From Pedobacter cryophilus (GTDB lineage: Bacteria > Bacteroidota > Bacteroidia > Sphingobacteriales > Sphingobacteriaceae), in NCBI RefSeq assembly GCF_005116455.1, contig NZ_SWBP01000002.1:248001-312000 (forward strand): a stretch of DNA of 64,000 bases. Direction: 5' to 3'. Position numbers and translations under genes: made by a program. Below the pieces are notes generated by a model that saw only the letters and a program-made list of their open reading frames with translations, did no database searches and was not told the DNA's origin. Of the stretch, positions 8,154 to 15,668 are shown piece after piece (position 1 is the first letter of the stretch; every line of letters starts with the position of its first letter).

Positions 8154-9359
8154 ATGGAAAAACTATTTCAGTATCAGGCTGCTTTACTACAAAAAGTCAC
8201 TAATGATTTTAACCGTTACTTGTTTAATGAGGTAGAATGGCAAGAAAGATTTGTGGGTATAAAAGGGCTAAGAGGTGTGGGTAAAACCACTTTATTGTTG
8301 CAACATCTTAAGTATAATTTAAAGGATACCAGCAAACATTTATATGTGACTTTAGATCATCCTTGGTTTTACAACCATACTTTGTTTGATTTAGCCCAAC
8401 AGTTTCATCAAATAGGTGGACAAACCTTATTGGTTGATGAAGTACATAAGCTGAAAGATTGGAGTAGCCAAATCAAAATCATTTATGATGGATTGCCAGA
8501 TTTACAATTGATATTCACCTCCTCATCTGCATTAGATTTATATCGTGGAGAGGCAGACTTAAGCCGACGGGTTTTAAGCTATGAATTAGCGGGTTTGTCT
8601 TTTAGAGAATATCTTTCCTTTTTTCATCAAATCCATTATCCAAAAATAGATTTAACAGAACTGTTGCAAAACCATATCCAACATGCTCAATCACTATCAA
8701 GTTTGTTTAAGCCTCTTTCCTTATTTCCAGATTATTTAAAAAAAGGATATTTTCCGTTTAGCAAAGGTTTAAGTCAGCATAGCTTTGAAGCAAGACTGAT
8801 ACAAACGATGGAGGTTACTTTAAATGAAGATTTAGCATACATAGACGGATATAATGCTGAACATATTTTTAAGATTAAAAAGTTGTTGGGAATTTTAGCC
8901 GAATCTGTTCCTTTTACTGCAAATGTATCTGCCATTGCTGATAAATTAGAAATTGGCAGAAACACCATTAAAAATTATTTACACGCATTAGAAAAAGCAG
9001 GCTTATTACATTTCTTAAATAGAGATGGTAAAGGCATTAGCTTACTTCAAAAACCAGATAAAATTTATCTGGAAAACACCAATCTTTCCTACGCTTTAAA
9101 AATTTCACCAGATTTAGGTACTTTAAGAGAAACTTTTGTTTTGAATCAACTGATTAATTATAGTGACGAGGTTTTTTTACCTAAAGAAGGGGATATATCC
9201 ATCAACGAAAAAGGAAATCAATTTATATTTGAAATTGGAGGGAAGGGGAAATCTGCTAAACAAATTCAAAACCTAGAAAATGCTTATGTAATTGCAGATG
9301 ATATAGAAACAGGTTTTATGAATAAGATTCCGCTGTATTTATTTGGGTTTCTTTATTAG
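8154..9359 (+). CDS. AAA-family ATPase with DUF4143 C-terminal region
   Basis: 401 aa. Walker A GLRGVGKTT (38-46), Walker B LLVDEVH (92-98) and a sensor-like FTSSSA (121-126) define an AAA_14-type ATPase. A winged-helix-like segment follows at about 255-290 (SAIADKLEIGRNTIKNYL). The C-terminal part carries a degenerate nuclease-like pattern (GDISIN...FEIGGKGK, about 346-365), as in DUF4143 proteins. The family's role is unknown; the proteins are common, patchy single-gene units in Bacteroidota. This copy is preceded by palindromes on its promoter and stands alone, with no partner gene on its strand. A second, differently sequenced member is at 23485-24669. Confidence 0.85.
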   Translation: MEKLFQYQAALLQKVTNDFNRYLFNEVEWQERFVGIKGLRGVGKTTLLLQHLKYNLKDTSKHLYVTLDHPWFYNHTLFDLAQQFHQIGGQTLLVDEVHKLKDWSSQIKIIYDGLPDLQLIFTSSSALDLYRGEADLSRRVLSYELAGLSFREYLSFFHQIHYPKIDLTELLQNHIQHAQSLSSLFKPLSLFPDYLKKGYFPFSKGLSQHSFEARLIQTMEVTLNEDLAYIDGYNAEHIFKIKKLLGILAESVPFTANVSAIADKLEIGRNTIKNYLHALEKAGLLHFLNRDGKGISLLQKPDKIYLENTNLSYALKISPDLGTLRETFVLNQLINYSDEVFLPKEGDISINEKGNQFIFEIGGKGKSAKQIQNLENAYVIADDIETGFMNKIPLYLFGFLY

Positions 9360-9489
9360 GAATTAGATGGATTGAAGATTTAATTTTTCTGTTAACCGTT
9401 ACTTTTTCAAAATTTAGATCGTTAACATCATGTACAAAAGTATTTGTAAAATGCGGATTGCAAATATTCCAAATCCTTTTTATTTGCTA

Positions 9490-9565
9490 GTTAGAGATGC
9501 TTATACTCTAACATCACGAACAGCGGTGTGACGAATCAAAAGGCGTCGACTCCGCTCAGCCTGAC
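9490..9565. repeat. GC-rich dispersed-repeat fragment with GTCGACTCCGCTCAGCCTGAC-type phrase
   Basis: A hairpin GTTAGAG...CTCTAAC (9490-9512) is followed by a GC-rich stretch with a GTCGACTCCGCTCAG / CCTGAC phrase at 9545-9565. The reverse complement of this phrase (CAGGCTGAGCGGAGTC) is a familiar intergenic repeat in Bacteroidota genomes (recalled, not searched). No coding potential was seen. It lies in the 371-bp gap 9360-9730. Confidence 0.5.
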
Positions 9566-9591
9566 TTTAATTTGAAGCTCAGAATTCTTTT

Positions 9592-9668
9592 GCGTTAAGG
9601 ATGGAAATGGATACCGGCTTTGAGCTTAAGGCCTGTGCAGTATGAATGTACAGCCTGCCCGAACGCCC
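9592..9668 (-). repeat. Dispersed 3'-end element, copy B
   Basis: Read on the minus strand: GGGCGTTCGGGCAGGCTGTA, then a GGCCTTAAGCTC..AAAGCC hairpin region, then TATCCATTTCCATCC and TTAACGC. Ends GCGTT/AACGC are inverted. Same architecture as the copies at 21031, 21234, 43158, 47683 and 56414. It lies downstream of, and in the same orientation as, the minus-strand M1 peptidase, just past its terminator. Confidence 0.65.
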
Positions 9669-9676
9669 AAAAACAA

Positions 9677-9710
9677 AAAAGTCGGTAGTTTATGAAAACC
9701 ACCGACTTTT
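9677..9710 (-). terminator. Rho-independent terminator of the M1 peptidase gene
   Basis: A 10-bp stem AAAAGTCGGT / ACCGACTTTT with a 14-nt loop; on the minus strand it is followed by TTTTTTG TTTTT. It starts about 20 bp past the stop codon at 9731. It could also stop plus-strand transcription. Confidence 0.85.
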
Positions 9711-9730
9711 CTTTTATAAAAATATCAATC

Positions 9731-12070
9731 TTATTTCTGTGTTTTCTTTGCTTCTTGCATTGGGTTGCCTCCGGTTGAAGCGCCTCTTACTTGGTTTTGT
9801 TGTTTAAACAACTCAAACTTGGTAGGTTGGTTTACTCTTGGGAAGCTGTTGTTGCTGGCGTCAATATCGGCAGTTTCTAAATATGGGTCTAATTTAACAG
9901 AAGCCATAGTTTTGGTTTTAGCAAATACCTTGGTTACCTTATTTTCATCCTTACGCCAGATGTAAGCGGGTACGGTTTCTACTTCTTTGGTGCCATCGGT
10001 ATAAGTCCATTCTATAATAATTGGAGATACCAAACCGCCTATATTAGAGAAATCTAGTTGGTAGAAATTGGTTTTGCTATCATATAGTTTTTTCTCATCA
10101 GCACTTAAAGAAGCGTAGTATTTGTTAAAGTTTTCTTTGGTAGCTGGGGTGGCGGCAAAACGATCCCACTTGTTGTAAAAATCTAACAAAGAAGTATCGG
10201 CTTCTACGGCAAAGGTAATGCCTGCATCGCGGTTACGCTTTCTGGCAATAATAAAGTTGTTTTCTTCGGCTTGCTTTCTTTGGTAAGCGCTTTCTACTTC
10301 AGGGTTTTTGCTATCCATTCTAAAAGCAATCACGTTATCAAGAGAAATATCAACGGCATCTGTTCCGTAAAACCAACCTCTCCAAAACCAATCTAAATCT
10401 ACTGCAGATGCATCTTCCATGGTTCTAAAAAAATCAGCAGGAGTAGGGTGTTTAAAAGCCCATCTTCTGGCGTATTCTTTAAAAGCGTAATCAAATAACT
10501 CACGTCCCATTACGGTTTCTCTCATCACGTTTAAAGCGGTTGCTGGTTTAGCATAAGCATTTGGTCCAAAGTTGATGATGTTCTCTGAGTTGGTCATGAT
10601 TGGCTCTAACTGGTCTTTAGGCAGTTTCATGTAATCTACAATTAAATGAGCCGGACCTCTACGAGAGGGGTAATTGTTGTCAAATTCCTGCTCGGCTAGG
10701 TATTGGCAAAAAGTGTTTAAACCTTCATCCATCCAAGACCATTGGCGCTCATCAGAGTTTACAATCATTGGGAAAAAGTTATGCCCAACTTCATGCGTAA
10801 TTACGCCAATCATTCCGTATTTGGTAGCTTCAGAATAAGTTCCGTCTTTTTCTGTACGGCCATAGTTAAAGCAAATCATTGGATATTCCATTCCGTTAGA
10901 TGCTTCTACAGAAATAGCCACTGGGTAAGGATAAGTGATGGTATGTTTTGAATAAACCTTTAAAGTATTGGCAATTACTTTGGTAGAATATTTACGGTAT
11001 AAACCGTAAGCTTCTGGTCCGTAGTAAGACATTGCCATAGGCGATTTTCCTTCTACATTTACCTTCATGGCATCCCAAACTAATCTGCGAGAGCTTACAA
11101 AAGCAAAATCTCTTACGTTCTGAGCATAGTATGTCCACGTTTTTTTAGCTGTGGATTTAGACTTCATGGCATTTTTAGCTTCTGCTAAAGTCACCACCTC
11201 AATAGGTTCGTTAGCGCTTTGAGCTTGTTTCCAGCGGTTTAATTGTGCGCCAGTTAATACTGAGCTATAATTTTGACATTCGCCTGTAGAACCAATGATA
11301 TGATCTGCGGGTACGGTAATGTTTACTTTATAATCTCCAAAAGTTAAAGCAAATTCGCCTCTTCCGGTAAATTGCTTGTTTTGCCAGCCCTGAAAATCAG
11401 AGTAAACGGCCATTCTTGGGTACCATTGCGCAATGGTGTATAAATAATTGTCGTCTTCTGGAAAATATTCAGACCCACCACGACCACCAACTGTGGTACG
11501 GTCGGTAATTTTATAATTCCAATTAATTTTAAATACAAATTTTGCCCCATGCGCTAATGTTTTTGGCATTTCAATACGCATCATGGTTTGGTTAATGGTG
11601 TACTTTAACGCACTACCAGCACCATCTGTAACTTTTAAAATATTTACGCCATAATCATTTGTGCCACCTATAATGGTTTGTAATTGACGGATACTCATTC
11701 TATCACCCATTTTACTACCATCAAAAGATTGGTTATCGCTGGTAGATTTATGTTCGTTTTCGTCTAATTGTAACCACAAATAAGTCAGCGGATCTGGCGA
11801 ATTGTTGGTGTAAGTAACCGTTTCTGAACCAATTAAGCGTTGGTTTTTCTCGTCAATTTCGGCGTTAATTACATAATCAGCTTTTTGTTGCCAATAAGCC
11901 GGACCCGGTGCTCCAGAAGCTGAACGGTACATGTTTGGATCACGAATAATGGTTTCTAACTGTTCAAATTTGTTGCCATGGTTGGCACCCGGATTATTCT
12001 GTTGAAACTGCGCATAAGCAGCTCCACACAATCCAAAGCTTAATAAAAAAGGGATTAATTTATATTTCAT
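9731..12070 (-). CDS. Secreted M1-family metallopeptidase
   Basis: 779 aa with a signal peptide (LIPFLLSFGLCGAAYAQ). The gluzincin motif H426-E-V-G-H430 is followed 18 residues later by the third zinc ligand E449 (WMDEGLNTF). The upstream substrate-binding motif appears as SNGMEYPMI, a variant of GxMEN in which N is replaced by Y. A beta-sandwich N-terminal domain and a long C-terminal domain flank the catalytic domain. Probably a periplasmic or outer-surface aminopeptidase. A paralogue with the same N-terminal pattern (YRSASG.PG..YWQ) is at 44635-46656. Its own terminator follows; upstream are the HupE/UreJ and DUF6702 genes. Confidence 0.9.
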   Translation of the reverse strand: MKYKLIPFLLSFGLCGAAYAQFQQNNPGANHGNKFEQLETIIRDPNMYRSASGAPGPAYWQQKADYVINAEIDEKNQRLIGSETVTYTNNSPDPLTYLWLQLDENEHKSTSDNQSFDGSKMGDRMSIRQLQTIIGGTNDYGVNILKVTDGAGSALKYTINQTMMRIEMPKTLAHGAKFVFKINWNYKITDRTTVGGRGGSEYFPEDDNYLYTIAQWYPRMAVYSDFQGWQNKQFTGRGEFALTFGDYKVNITVPADHIIGSTGECQNYSSVLTGAQLNRWKQAQSANEPIEVVTLAEAKNAMKSKSTAKKTWTYYAQNVRDFAFVSSRRLVWDAMKVNVEGKSPMAMSYYGPEAYGLYRKYSTKVIANTLKVYSKHTITYPYPVAISVEASNGMEYPMICFNYGRTEKDGTYSEATKYGMIGVITHEVGHNFFPMIVNSDERQWSWMDEGLNTFCQYLAEQEFDNNYPSRRGPAHLIVDYMKLPKDQLEPIMTNSENIINFGPNAYAKPATALNVMRETVMGRELFDYAFKEYARRWAFKHPTPADFFRTMEDASAVDLDWFWRGWFYGTDAVDISLDNVIAFRMDSKNPEVESAYQRKQAEENNFIIARKRNRDAGITFAVEADTSLLDFYNKWDRFAATPATKENFNKYYASLSADEKKLYDSKTNFYQLDFSNIGGLVSPIIIEWTYTDGTKEVETVPAYIWRKDENKVTKVFAKTKTMASVKLDPYLETADIDASNNSFPRVNQPTKFELFKQQNQVRGASTGGNPMQEAKKTQK

Positions 12071-12103
12071 ATTTTTTGATATTTAGTATTGGGATGTGAT
12101 TAT

Positions 12104-12152
12104 TGCGTATTGAGATTTTAGTATTGAGTATCAAGAAGCTAGTATCAAGATG
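12104..12152. repeat. Short interleaved direct repeats upstream of the M1 peptidase
   Basis: GTATTGAG occurs at 12107 and 12121, and AGTATCAAGA at 12127 and 12141, within 45 bp. The rest of the gap up to 12230 is low-complexity (repeats of ACTTAAAACTT / CAATTTTTCACTT type). The repeats may overlap the M1 gene promoter. Similar AGTATCAAGA phrases are common between genes in related bacteria (from memory). Confidence 0.4.
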
Positions 12153-12230
12153 CTTGCGGTCTCATTTTGAACTTTTTACTTAAAACTTATTACCTTAAAC
12201 TTTCAATTTTTCACTTAAAACTTTTCAACT

Positions 12231-12812
12231 TCAAAAAGGAAACCGCTCTATAGCCATTACCAAAGCAATCCCGAAAATAGCTGAAGAAAGAAAAAGATTC
12301 CATTCTCTTTTTTGCACTCTAATTAGTTTTACAATTAAAAAGGAGAGTAGCAACACCGAAAATACAATAATTATTTGTCCAAATTCTAATCCTATGTTGA
12401 AAGCAAATAGCTCTGCAACAACATTGTTGCTTTTACCCAGTAAACTCTTTAAATAATTAGAGAAGCCCATTCCATGGATTAAACCAAAAACTAGTGCTAA
12501 CAGGTATATAGGGTTGAATTTTTGCTTAAACGTTCTTTTTTTAACAATATTGATAAAAGCAGTAATTACAATAGTAACCGGTATGAGGAATTCTATCCAT
12601 GCAGATGGAATTAAAATTTGGTTAAAAACGCTGAGCGCCAAGGTTACAGAATGCCCAATGGTAAAGGCAGTCACTAAAATTAAAAGCTTTCGCCAATCGC
12701 TTATCAAATAAACACCACATAAAGCCGTTACAAACAAGATGTGATCATAACCTTGCCAGTCTAAAATATGCTGCCAGCCTAATTGAAAAAAAATAGAAAA
12801 ATCTTGCATCAA
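12231..12812 (-). CDS. HupE/UreJ-family membrane protein
   Basis: 193 aa, almost entirely hydrophobic, with six or so membrane helices. Conserved histidine-bearing segments of the HupE/UreJ family are visible: LGWQHILDWQGYDHILFV near the N-terminus, FTIGHSVTLAL, and LVFGLIHGMGFSNYL. The family is thought to be involved in nickel or cobalt uptake, but the Bacteroidota members have no hydrogenase or urease genes around them, and none are seen here. The start is 40 bp from the divergent DUF6702 gene; this neighbourhood (M1 peptidase, HupE/UreJ, DUF6702) recurs in the phylum as far as I recall. Confidence 0.8.
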   Translation of the reverse strand: MMQDFSIFFQLGWQHILDWQGYDHILFVTALCGVYLISDWRKLLILVTAFTIGHSVTLALSVFNQILIPSAWIEFLIPVTIVITAFINIVKKRTFKQKFNPIYLLALVFGLIHGMGFSNYLKSLLGKSNNVVAELFAFNIGLEFGQIIIVFSVLLLSFLIVKLIRVQKREWNLFLSSAIFGIALVMAIERFPF

Positions 12813-12852
12813 ATTGTTTTAGTTTTGGTCTGTAAATTGCAAATTATTAATT

Positions 12853-13326
12853 ATGATAAATATAATATTCCTTTTAGCTGCTTTTTTTCATCCTTTCTAT
12901 GTAAGTGTTACAGAAGTTAATCATAATTCAAAAAACAAAACTGTGGAGATAAGTTCTAAAATATTTTTTGACGATTTAGAGCATGGAATAGAAAAGGAAA
13001 ATAAGGTAAGTTTTGATATTATTAAACCTACTGATAAAGTAAAAGTGAATACGCTTATAGCTGATTATGTAAAAAAACATTTGATCTTAAAAATTGATGG
13101 TAAAGTTTACACTATGAATTTTGTAGGCTATGAAATACAAGGTGAAGCTGCTTGGTGTTATTTCGAAATCCCAAAAATTAATAAGATAAATACGATAGAA
13201 ATAAACAATAGTATCTTAAACCAATTACATGCTGAACAAATAAATATGTTAAATGTAACGGTAGCGGGTAAAAGGCAAAGTACCAAATTAGATGCTCCGG
13301 AGAGTAAGGCGAGTTTTAAGTTTTAG
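12853..13326 (+). CDS. DUF6702-family protein
   Basis: 157 aa with a short hydrophobic start (MINIIFLLAAFFHPFYVS) that looks like a signal peptide. The family pattern HPFYVSVTEV...N.K..T.EIS.KIFFDDLE is clear; DUF6702 proteins are small exported beta-rich proteins of unknown function, often beside HupE/UreJ proteins and M1 peptidases, as here. The last 93 bp of the gene are repeated at 13977-14069, on the far side of a toxin-antitoxin pair, so the 3' end of this gene was the site of an insertion or recombination event. Confidence 0.8.
   Translation: MINIIFLLAAFFHPFYVSVTEVNHNSKNKTVEISSKIFFDDLEHGIEKENKVSFDIIKPTDKVKVNTLIADYVKKHLILKIDGKVYTMNFVGYEIQGEAAWCYFEIPKINKINTIEINNSILNQLHAEQINMLNVTVAGKRQSTKLDAPESKASFKF
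13234..13326 (+). repeat. 93-bp direct repeat, copy 1 (3' end of the DUF6702 gene)
   Basis: Runs from GAACAAATAAATATG to the TAG stop of the DUF6702 gene. It matches 13977-14069 at 89 of 93 positions without gaps. The four differences are TTA/TTG, GTA/GTG, CCG/CTG and GCG/GCA: three synonymous and one Pro-to-Leu. The repeats bracket the toxin-antitoxin pair. Confidence 0.9.
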
Positions 13327-13348
13327 GTTGGTTATCAGACGAAAGTTA

Positions 13349-13648
13349 TCAGATGTTAGATAGTTTGGTTAAATCTTGCCTATTATCCCAAAATATTAAT
13401 AGCTCTACATATTCATCTTTAATTATATAAAATAAACTTACCTGTTTTACTAAAACACATTTGTAAATATCACTTTCTTTAGAATAAGAATAAAGTTTAG
13501 GATGAATACTGATGTTTTGGATGACTGTTTCTGTTCTATTAATAAAAAATTTCAACTCTTTAATTGTCCATTTTTCATTAAGATATTCTAGTATATTAAA
13601 ATAGGTTAATCTCGCTGTAGGAGACCAAATAATATTAGAAGGAGTCAT
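13349..13648 (-). CDS. RelE/ParE-family toxin
   Basis: 99 aa with the ParE-type pattern: IIWSPTARLTYFNILEYL at the start, a central long helix (ELKFFINRTETVIQNI), HPKLYSYS, then KCVLVKQVSLFYIIKDEYVE and a closing LLIFWDNRQD. RelE/ParE toxins target ribosome-bound mRNA or gyrase; which applies cannot be told here. Its ATG directly abuts the stop codon of the upstream antitoxin (zero spacing), so translation is probably coupled; GGGAAA stands just upstream. It is the second gene of a two-gene unit on the minus strand between two copies of the DUF6702 gene tail. Confidence 0.85.
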   Translation of the reverse strand: MTPSNIIWSPTARLTYFNILEYLNEKWTIKELKFFINRTETVIQNISIHPKLYSYSKESDIYKCVLVKQVSLFYIIKDEYVELLIFWDNRQDLTKLSNI

Positions 13649-13882
13649 TTATTTCCCTAGAAATTTATGCTTTATTTCTTCCATCACATTTGAATGTGGA
13701 ATTCCTTCTTTGTGGTTAAGTTGATTTTTAGCTTTATTAATTCCTTGCTGTACTTCAAAAGGAAGATCATTCCAAAAATCAGTCTCAGATAATTCTAATA
13801 AAGATTTTATCTCATTCAACAAGTTTTCGTCTTGACTTTGAATAATTTTTTCAACGATTTTATATTTTATTGAGATATCCAT
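13649..13882 (-). CDS. Antitoxin partner of the ParE-like toxin
   Basis: 77 aa, acidic and helical, with the usual Bacteroidota antitoxin pattern: an N-terminal KYKIVEKIIQSQDENLLNEI helix, then ELSETDFWNDLPFEVQQGIN and a C-terminal VMEEIKHKFLG tail that would wrap the toxin. No DNA-binding domain is obvious. An AGGAG ribosome-binding site 6 bp upstream (minus strand) is unusually strong for this phylum, in keeping with high antitoxin translation. First gene of the pair. Confidence 0.8.
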   Translation of the reverse strand: MDISIKYKIVEKIIQSQDENLLNEIKSLLELSETDFWNDLPFEVQQGINKAKNQLNHKEGIPHSNVMEEIKHKFLGK

Positions 13883-13976
13883 ATTTCTCCTACTTTACAT
13901 TAAAGATAATATTTTTAAATAACAGTGTATCGTTTAAAAAAAATCTAGAAAGTAAAAAGCCGTGATTTGTAATGAA

Positions 13977-14069
13977 GAACAAATAAATATGTTGAATGTA
14001 ACGGTGGCGGGTAAAAGGCAAAGTACCAAATTAGATGCTCTGGAGAGTAAGGCAAGTTTTAAGTTTTAG
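13977..14069 (+). pseudogene. 93-bp direct repeat, copy 2: orphan tail of a DUF6702 gene
   Basis: Encodes the last 30 residues (EQINMLNVTVAGKRQSTKLD, then ALESKASFKF) and stop of a DUF6702 protein, with no 5' part. It is 96% identical to 13234-13326, with three of four changes synonymous. The bases before it (13883-13976) show no DUF6702 coding. Its final bases overlap the stop of the ORF6N-type gene on the other strand. Confidence 0.85.
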
Positions 14070-14416
14070 TTGTTTGCTTTAGTTTTAAACCCGATTTGTA
14101 CCCTGGGTTGGTCTTCTTTTTCTATAAATTTACTGAGATAACTGAATAGGAGTTCTATTTTTTCATCTTGTTTAATAAGTTTCTTTTCTACTTGTTCAAC
14201 TTTAATAAAAACATCCTTATGTGCTATTAAAAGCTCTCTTATTTTGGTGTAAATTCTCATAATTAGAATATTTACTCTGATAGCTTGCTTACTGTTTAAC
14301 ACACTTGATAACATGAGTATACCATGCTCTGTAAAAGCAAAAGGTATTTTTCTTCTTCCGCCCCAACTTGAAGTCGCATTTTGCGACTTCAAGTACTCAG
14401 TTTTTAAAAACCTCAT
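14066..14416 (-). CDS. ORF6N-domain protein, N-terminally truncated
   Basis: 116 aa. It carries the second half of the phage-derived ORF6N (KilA-N-related) DNA-binding domain: KSQNATSSWGGRRKIPFAF, then TEHGILMLSSVLNSKQAI, followed by a coiled coil (AHKDVFIKVEQVEKKLIKQD). The usual N-terminal half (IRG..VMLD.DLA.LYGV) is missing; upstream in the same strand only a short degenerate ESQNAIPQF fragment is found before stops. Probably a decayed or minimal form of a mobile-element-associated regulator. A 29-bp near-palindrome lies inside the gene. It abuts the DUF6702 tail copy. Confidence 0.7.
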   Translation of the reverse strand: MRFLKTEYLKSQNATSSWGGRRKIPFAFTEHGILMLSSVLNSKQAIRVNILIMRIYTKIRELLIAHKDVFIKVEQVEKKLIKQDEKIELLFSYLSKFIEKEDQPRVQIGFKTKANN

Positions 14417-14446
14417 GAATACAAATTAATAATCTTGAATTGAGGT

Positions 14447-14461
14447 ATCGCATTTTGCGAT
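14447..14461. promoter_or_regulatory. Palindrome ATCGCA-TTT-TGCGAT upstream of the ORF6N gene
   Basis: A perfect 6-bp inverted repeat about 30-45 bp before the ATG of the ORF6N-type gene. The 13-bp core TCGCATTTTGCGA recurs inside the gene at 14366-14394, there as a perfect palindrome with 13-bp arms (ACTTGAAGTCGCA / TGCGACTTCAAGT around TTT), 74 bp centre to centre. Either a two-site operator or the remnant of a duplicated gene segment (both copies encode SQNA). Confidence 0.45.
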
Positions 14462-14487
14462 TCCTTTATAAAATAATATCTCTAAAC

Positions 14488-14526
14488 CATAAAAAAAGCC
14501 TCCTTTTTGGGAGACTTTTTTTATGG
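14488..14526. terminator. Bidirectional terminator
   Basis: Near-perfect inverted repeat: CCATAAAAAAAGCCTCC, loop TTTTT, GGGAGACTTTTTTTATGG (one mismatch). T-runs follow on both strands. It lies 35 bp past the stop of the minus-strand lipoprotein gene at 14562, which it should terminate. Confidence 0.9.
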
Positions 14527-14561
14527 TTTATATGAAATTCTAAAGTACCTCAATACAAATA

Positions 14562-15605
14562 TTACTGATACTGAATATAAACAGGTTTTGGTGTTAATTT
14601 CAATAACTCTTGTGGAGTCATTAACCTGTTAGGTGCTTTCTTTAAATCATTTTTGTAAAATATTTTAAAACCTACAAACTGAACTGGTTCTTTATATAAA
14701 TGGTTACGGTAAGTTCCTTTTTTCAATTCGGGTTCGCCCCAACCGTCCATGTGCATTACAATTTGCACTTCTTTTCTTAATTTAAAATTTTGGTAATTGG
14801 TTACCATGCCTTGTGTAAAGCGGTGTACCACTAGTATTTTAGCGGGTAAGTTGTTCTCTTTTACCAATTTAGCCAAGTATTCTGTTGCATAATTTACATC
14901 AACTGCATCGTAAGTGCCAATTTTTGATCCAGGTCTTGCTCCAGTTTTCATAGAAAACTCCGGGTCTATTCCTAAATGTACATGAGGCATTTTTAAATAC
15001 TTTTCTAAACGTGGCAATTCGGCTTTTAAATTACTTAGCGCTACTTGCACATCTAAAAAAACAATGGCATTGTGCATTTTAGCAATAGTTAATGCCGAGT
15101 CTATTTGTTTATCTGGCATTCTGTTAATATAATTTCCATCTTTTCCGGGTGTGCCGCTAGCTACTGTAGCAATATAATGTACAGCCGGAATTGATTTAAT
15201 GGTACTATCTGCTTTGTTCCATTTGGCAACTTCGGCGTTTAGCAAACGCCACATGTCTTTTGGAGCATATTCGCCTAAAGCACCCATTTTTTTAGAATAA
15301 AGGTTACCATAAAAAGCAACTATCCTGTTAAAGGGAAGAATGGCGCCATCTTTAGGTAAAACATCTTTTTTTACTGGCCATTTCCCAGTAGTATCTCCGT
15401 TGGCTAAATATTTTTGAAGTTCAAAATATTTAGCAGAATCTACTGGTTTAAAGAGGTCTTTTTCTTCGGCAGCTATAGTTTTTGTAGAATCGTTGGTGCT
15501 ATTGTTTTTTGCTGGTGTTTTACTATCAGCACCAGAGCAAGAGTAAAATAAGGCAGCAACACAAAATAATTGTGGTACTAAAAGCAGGTTTTTTGTCGAC
15601 AACAT
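14562..15605 (-). CDS. Conserved lipoprotein of unknown function
   Basis: 347 aa. A signal peptide ends at a lipobox-like FYSC (Cys23), followed by a Ser/Thr/Lys-rich linker. The rest is one globular domain with well-conserved-looking blocks: FYGNLYSKKMGALGEY, VASGTPGKDGNY, AIVFLDVQVALSNLKAELP, HVHLGIDPEFSM, PGSKIGTYDAVDVNYA, ILVVHRFTQGMVTNY, MHMDGWGEP and KPVYIQYQ. The alternating strand/helix pattern with acidic and His residues at strand ends suggests a TIM-barrel-like hydrolase fold, but I know no characterised member. Similar lipoproteins exist in Actinobacteria, so the family is broad. A terminator follows. Confidence 0.75.
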   Translation of the reverse strand: MLSTKNLLLVPQLFCVAALFYSCSGADSKTPAKNNSTNDSTKTIAAEEKDLFKPVDSAKYFELQKYLANGDTTGKWPVKKDVLPKDGAILPFNRIVAFYGNLYSKKMGALGEYAPKDMWRLLNAEVAKWNKADSTIKSIPAVHYIATVASGTPGKDGNYINRMPDKQIDSALTIAKMHNAIVFLDVQVALSNLKAELPRLEKYLKMPHVHLGIDPEFSMKTGARPGSKIGTYDAVDVNYATEYLAKLVKENNLPAKILVVHRFTQGMVTNYQNFKLRKEVQIVMHMDGWGEPELKKGTYRNHLYKEPVQFVGFKIFYKNDLKKAPNRLMTPQELLKLTPKPVYIQYQ

Positions 15606-15668
15606 TTAATTTTTAATTTATTTGAAATTAGGACTAAGCTTTGGTGTTCTGAAAAAAAGATTTCAACA

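Noticed and set aside
10742-11550. Open frames on both strands within the M1 peptidase gene
   Set aside because: They have no signal, motif or start context and lie in shadow of a clearly functional 779-aa gene.
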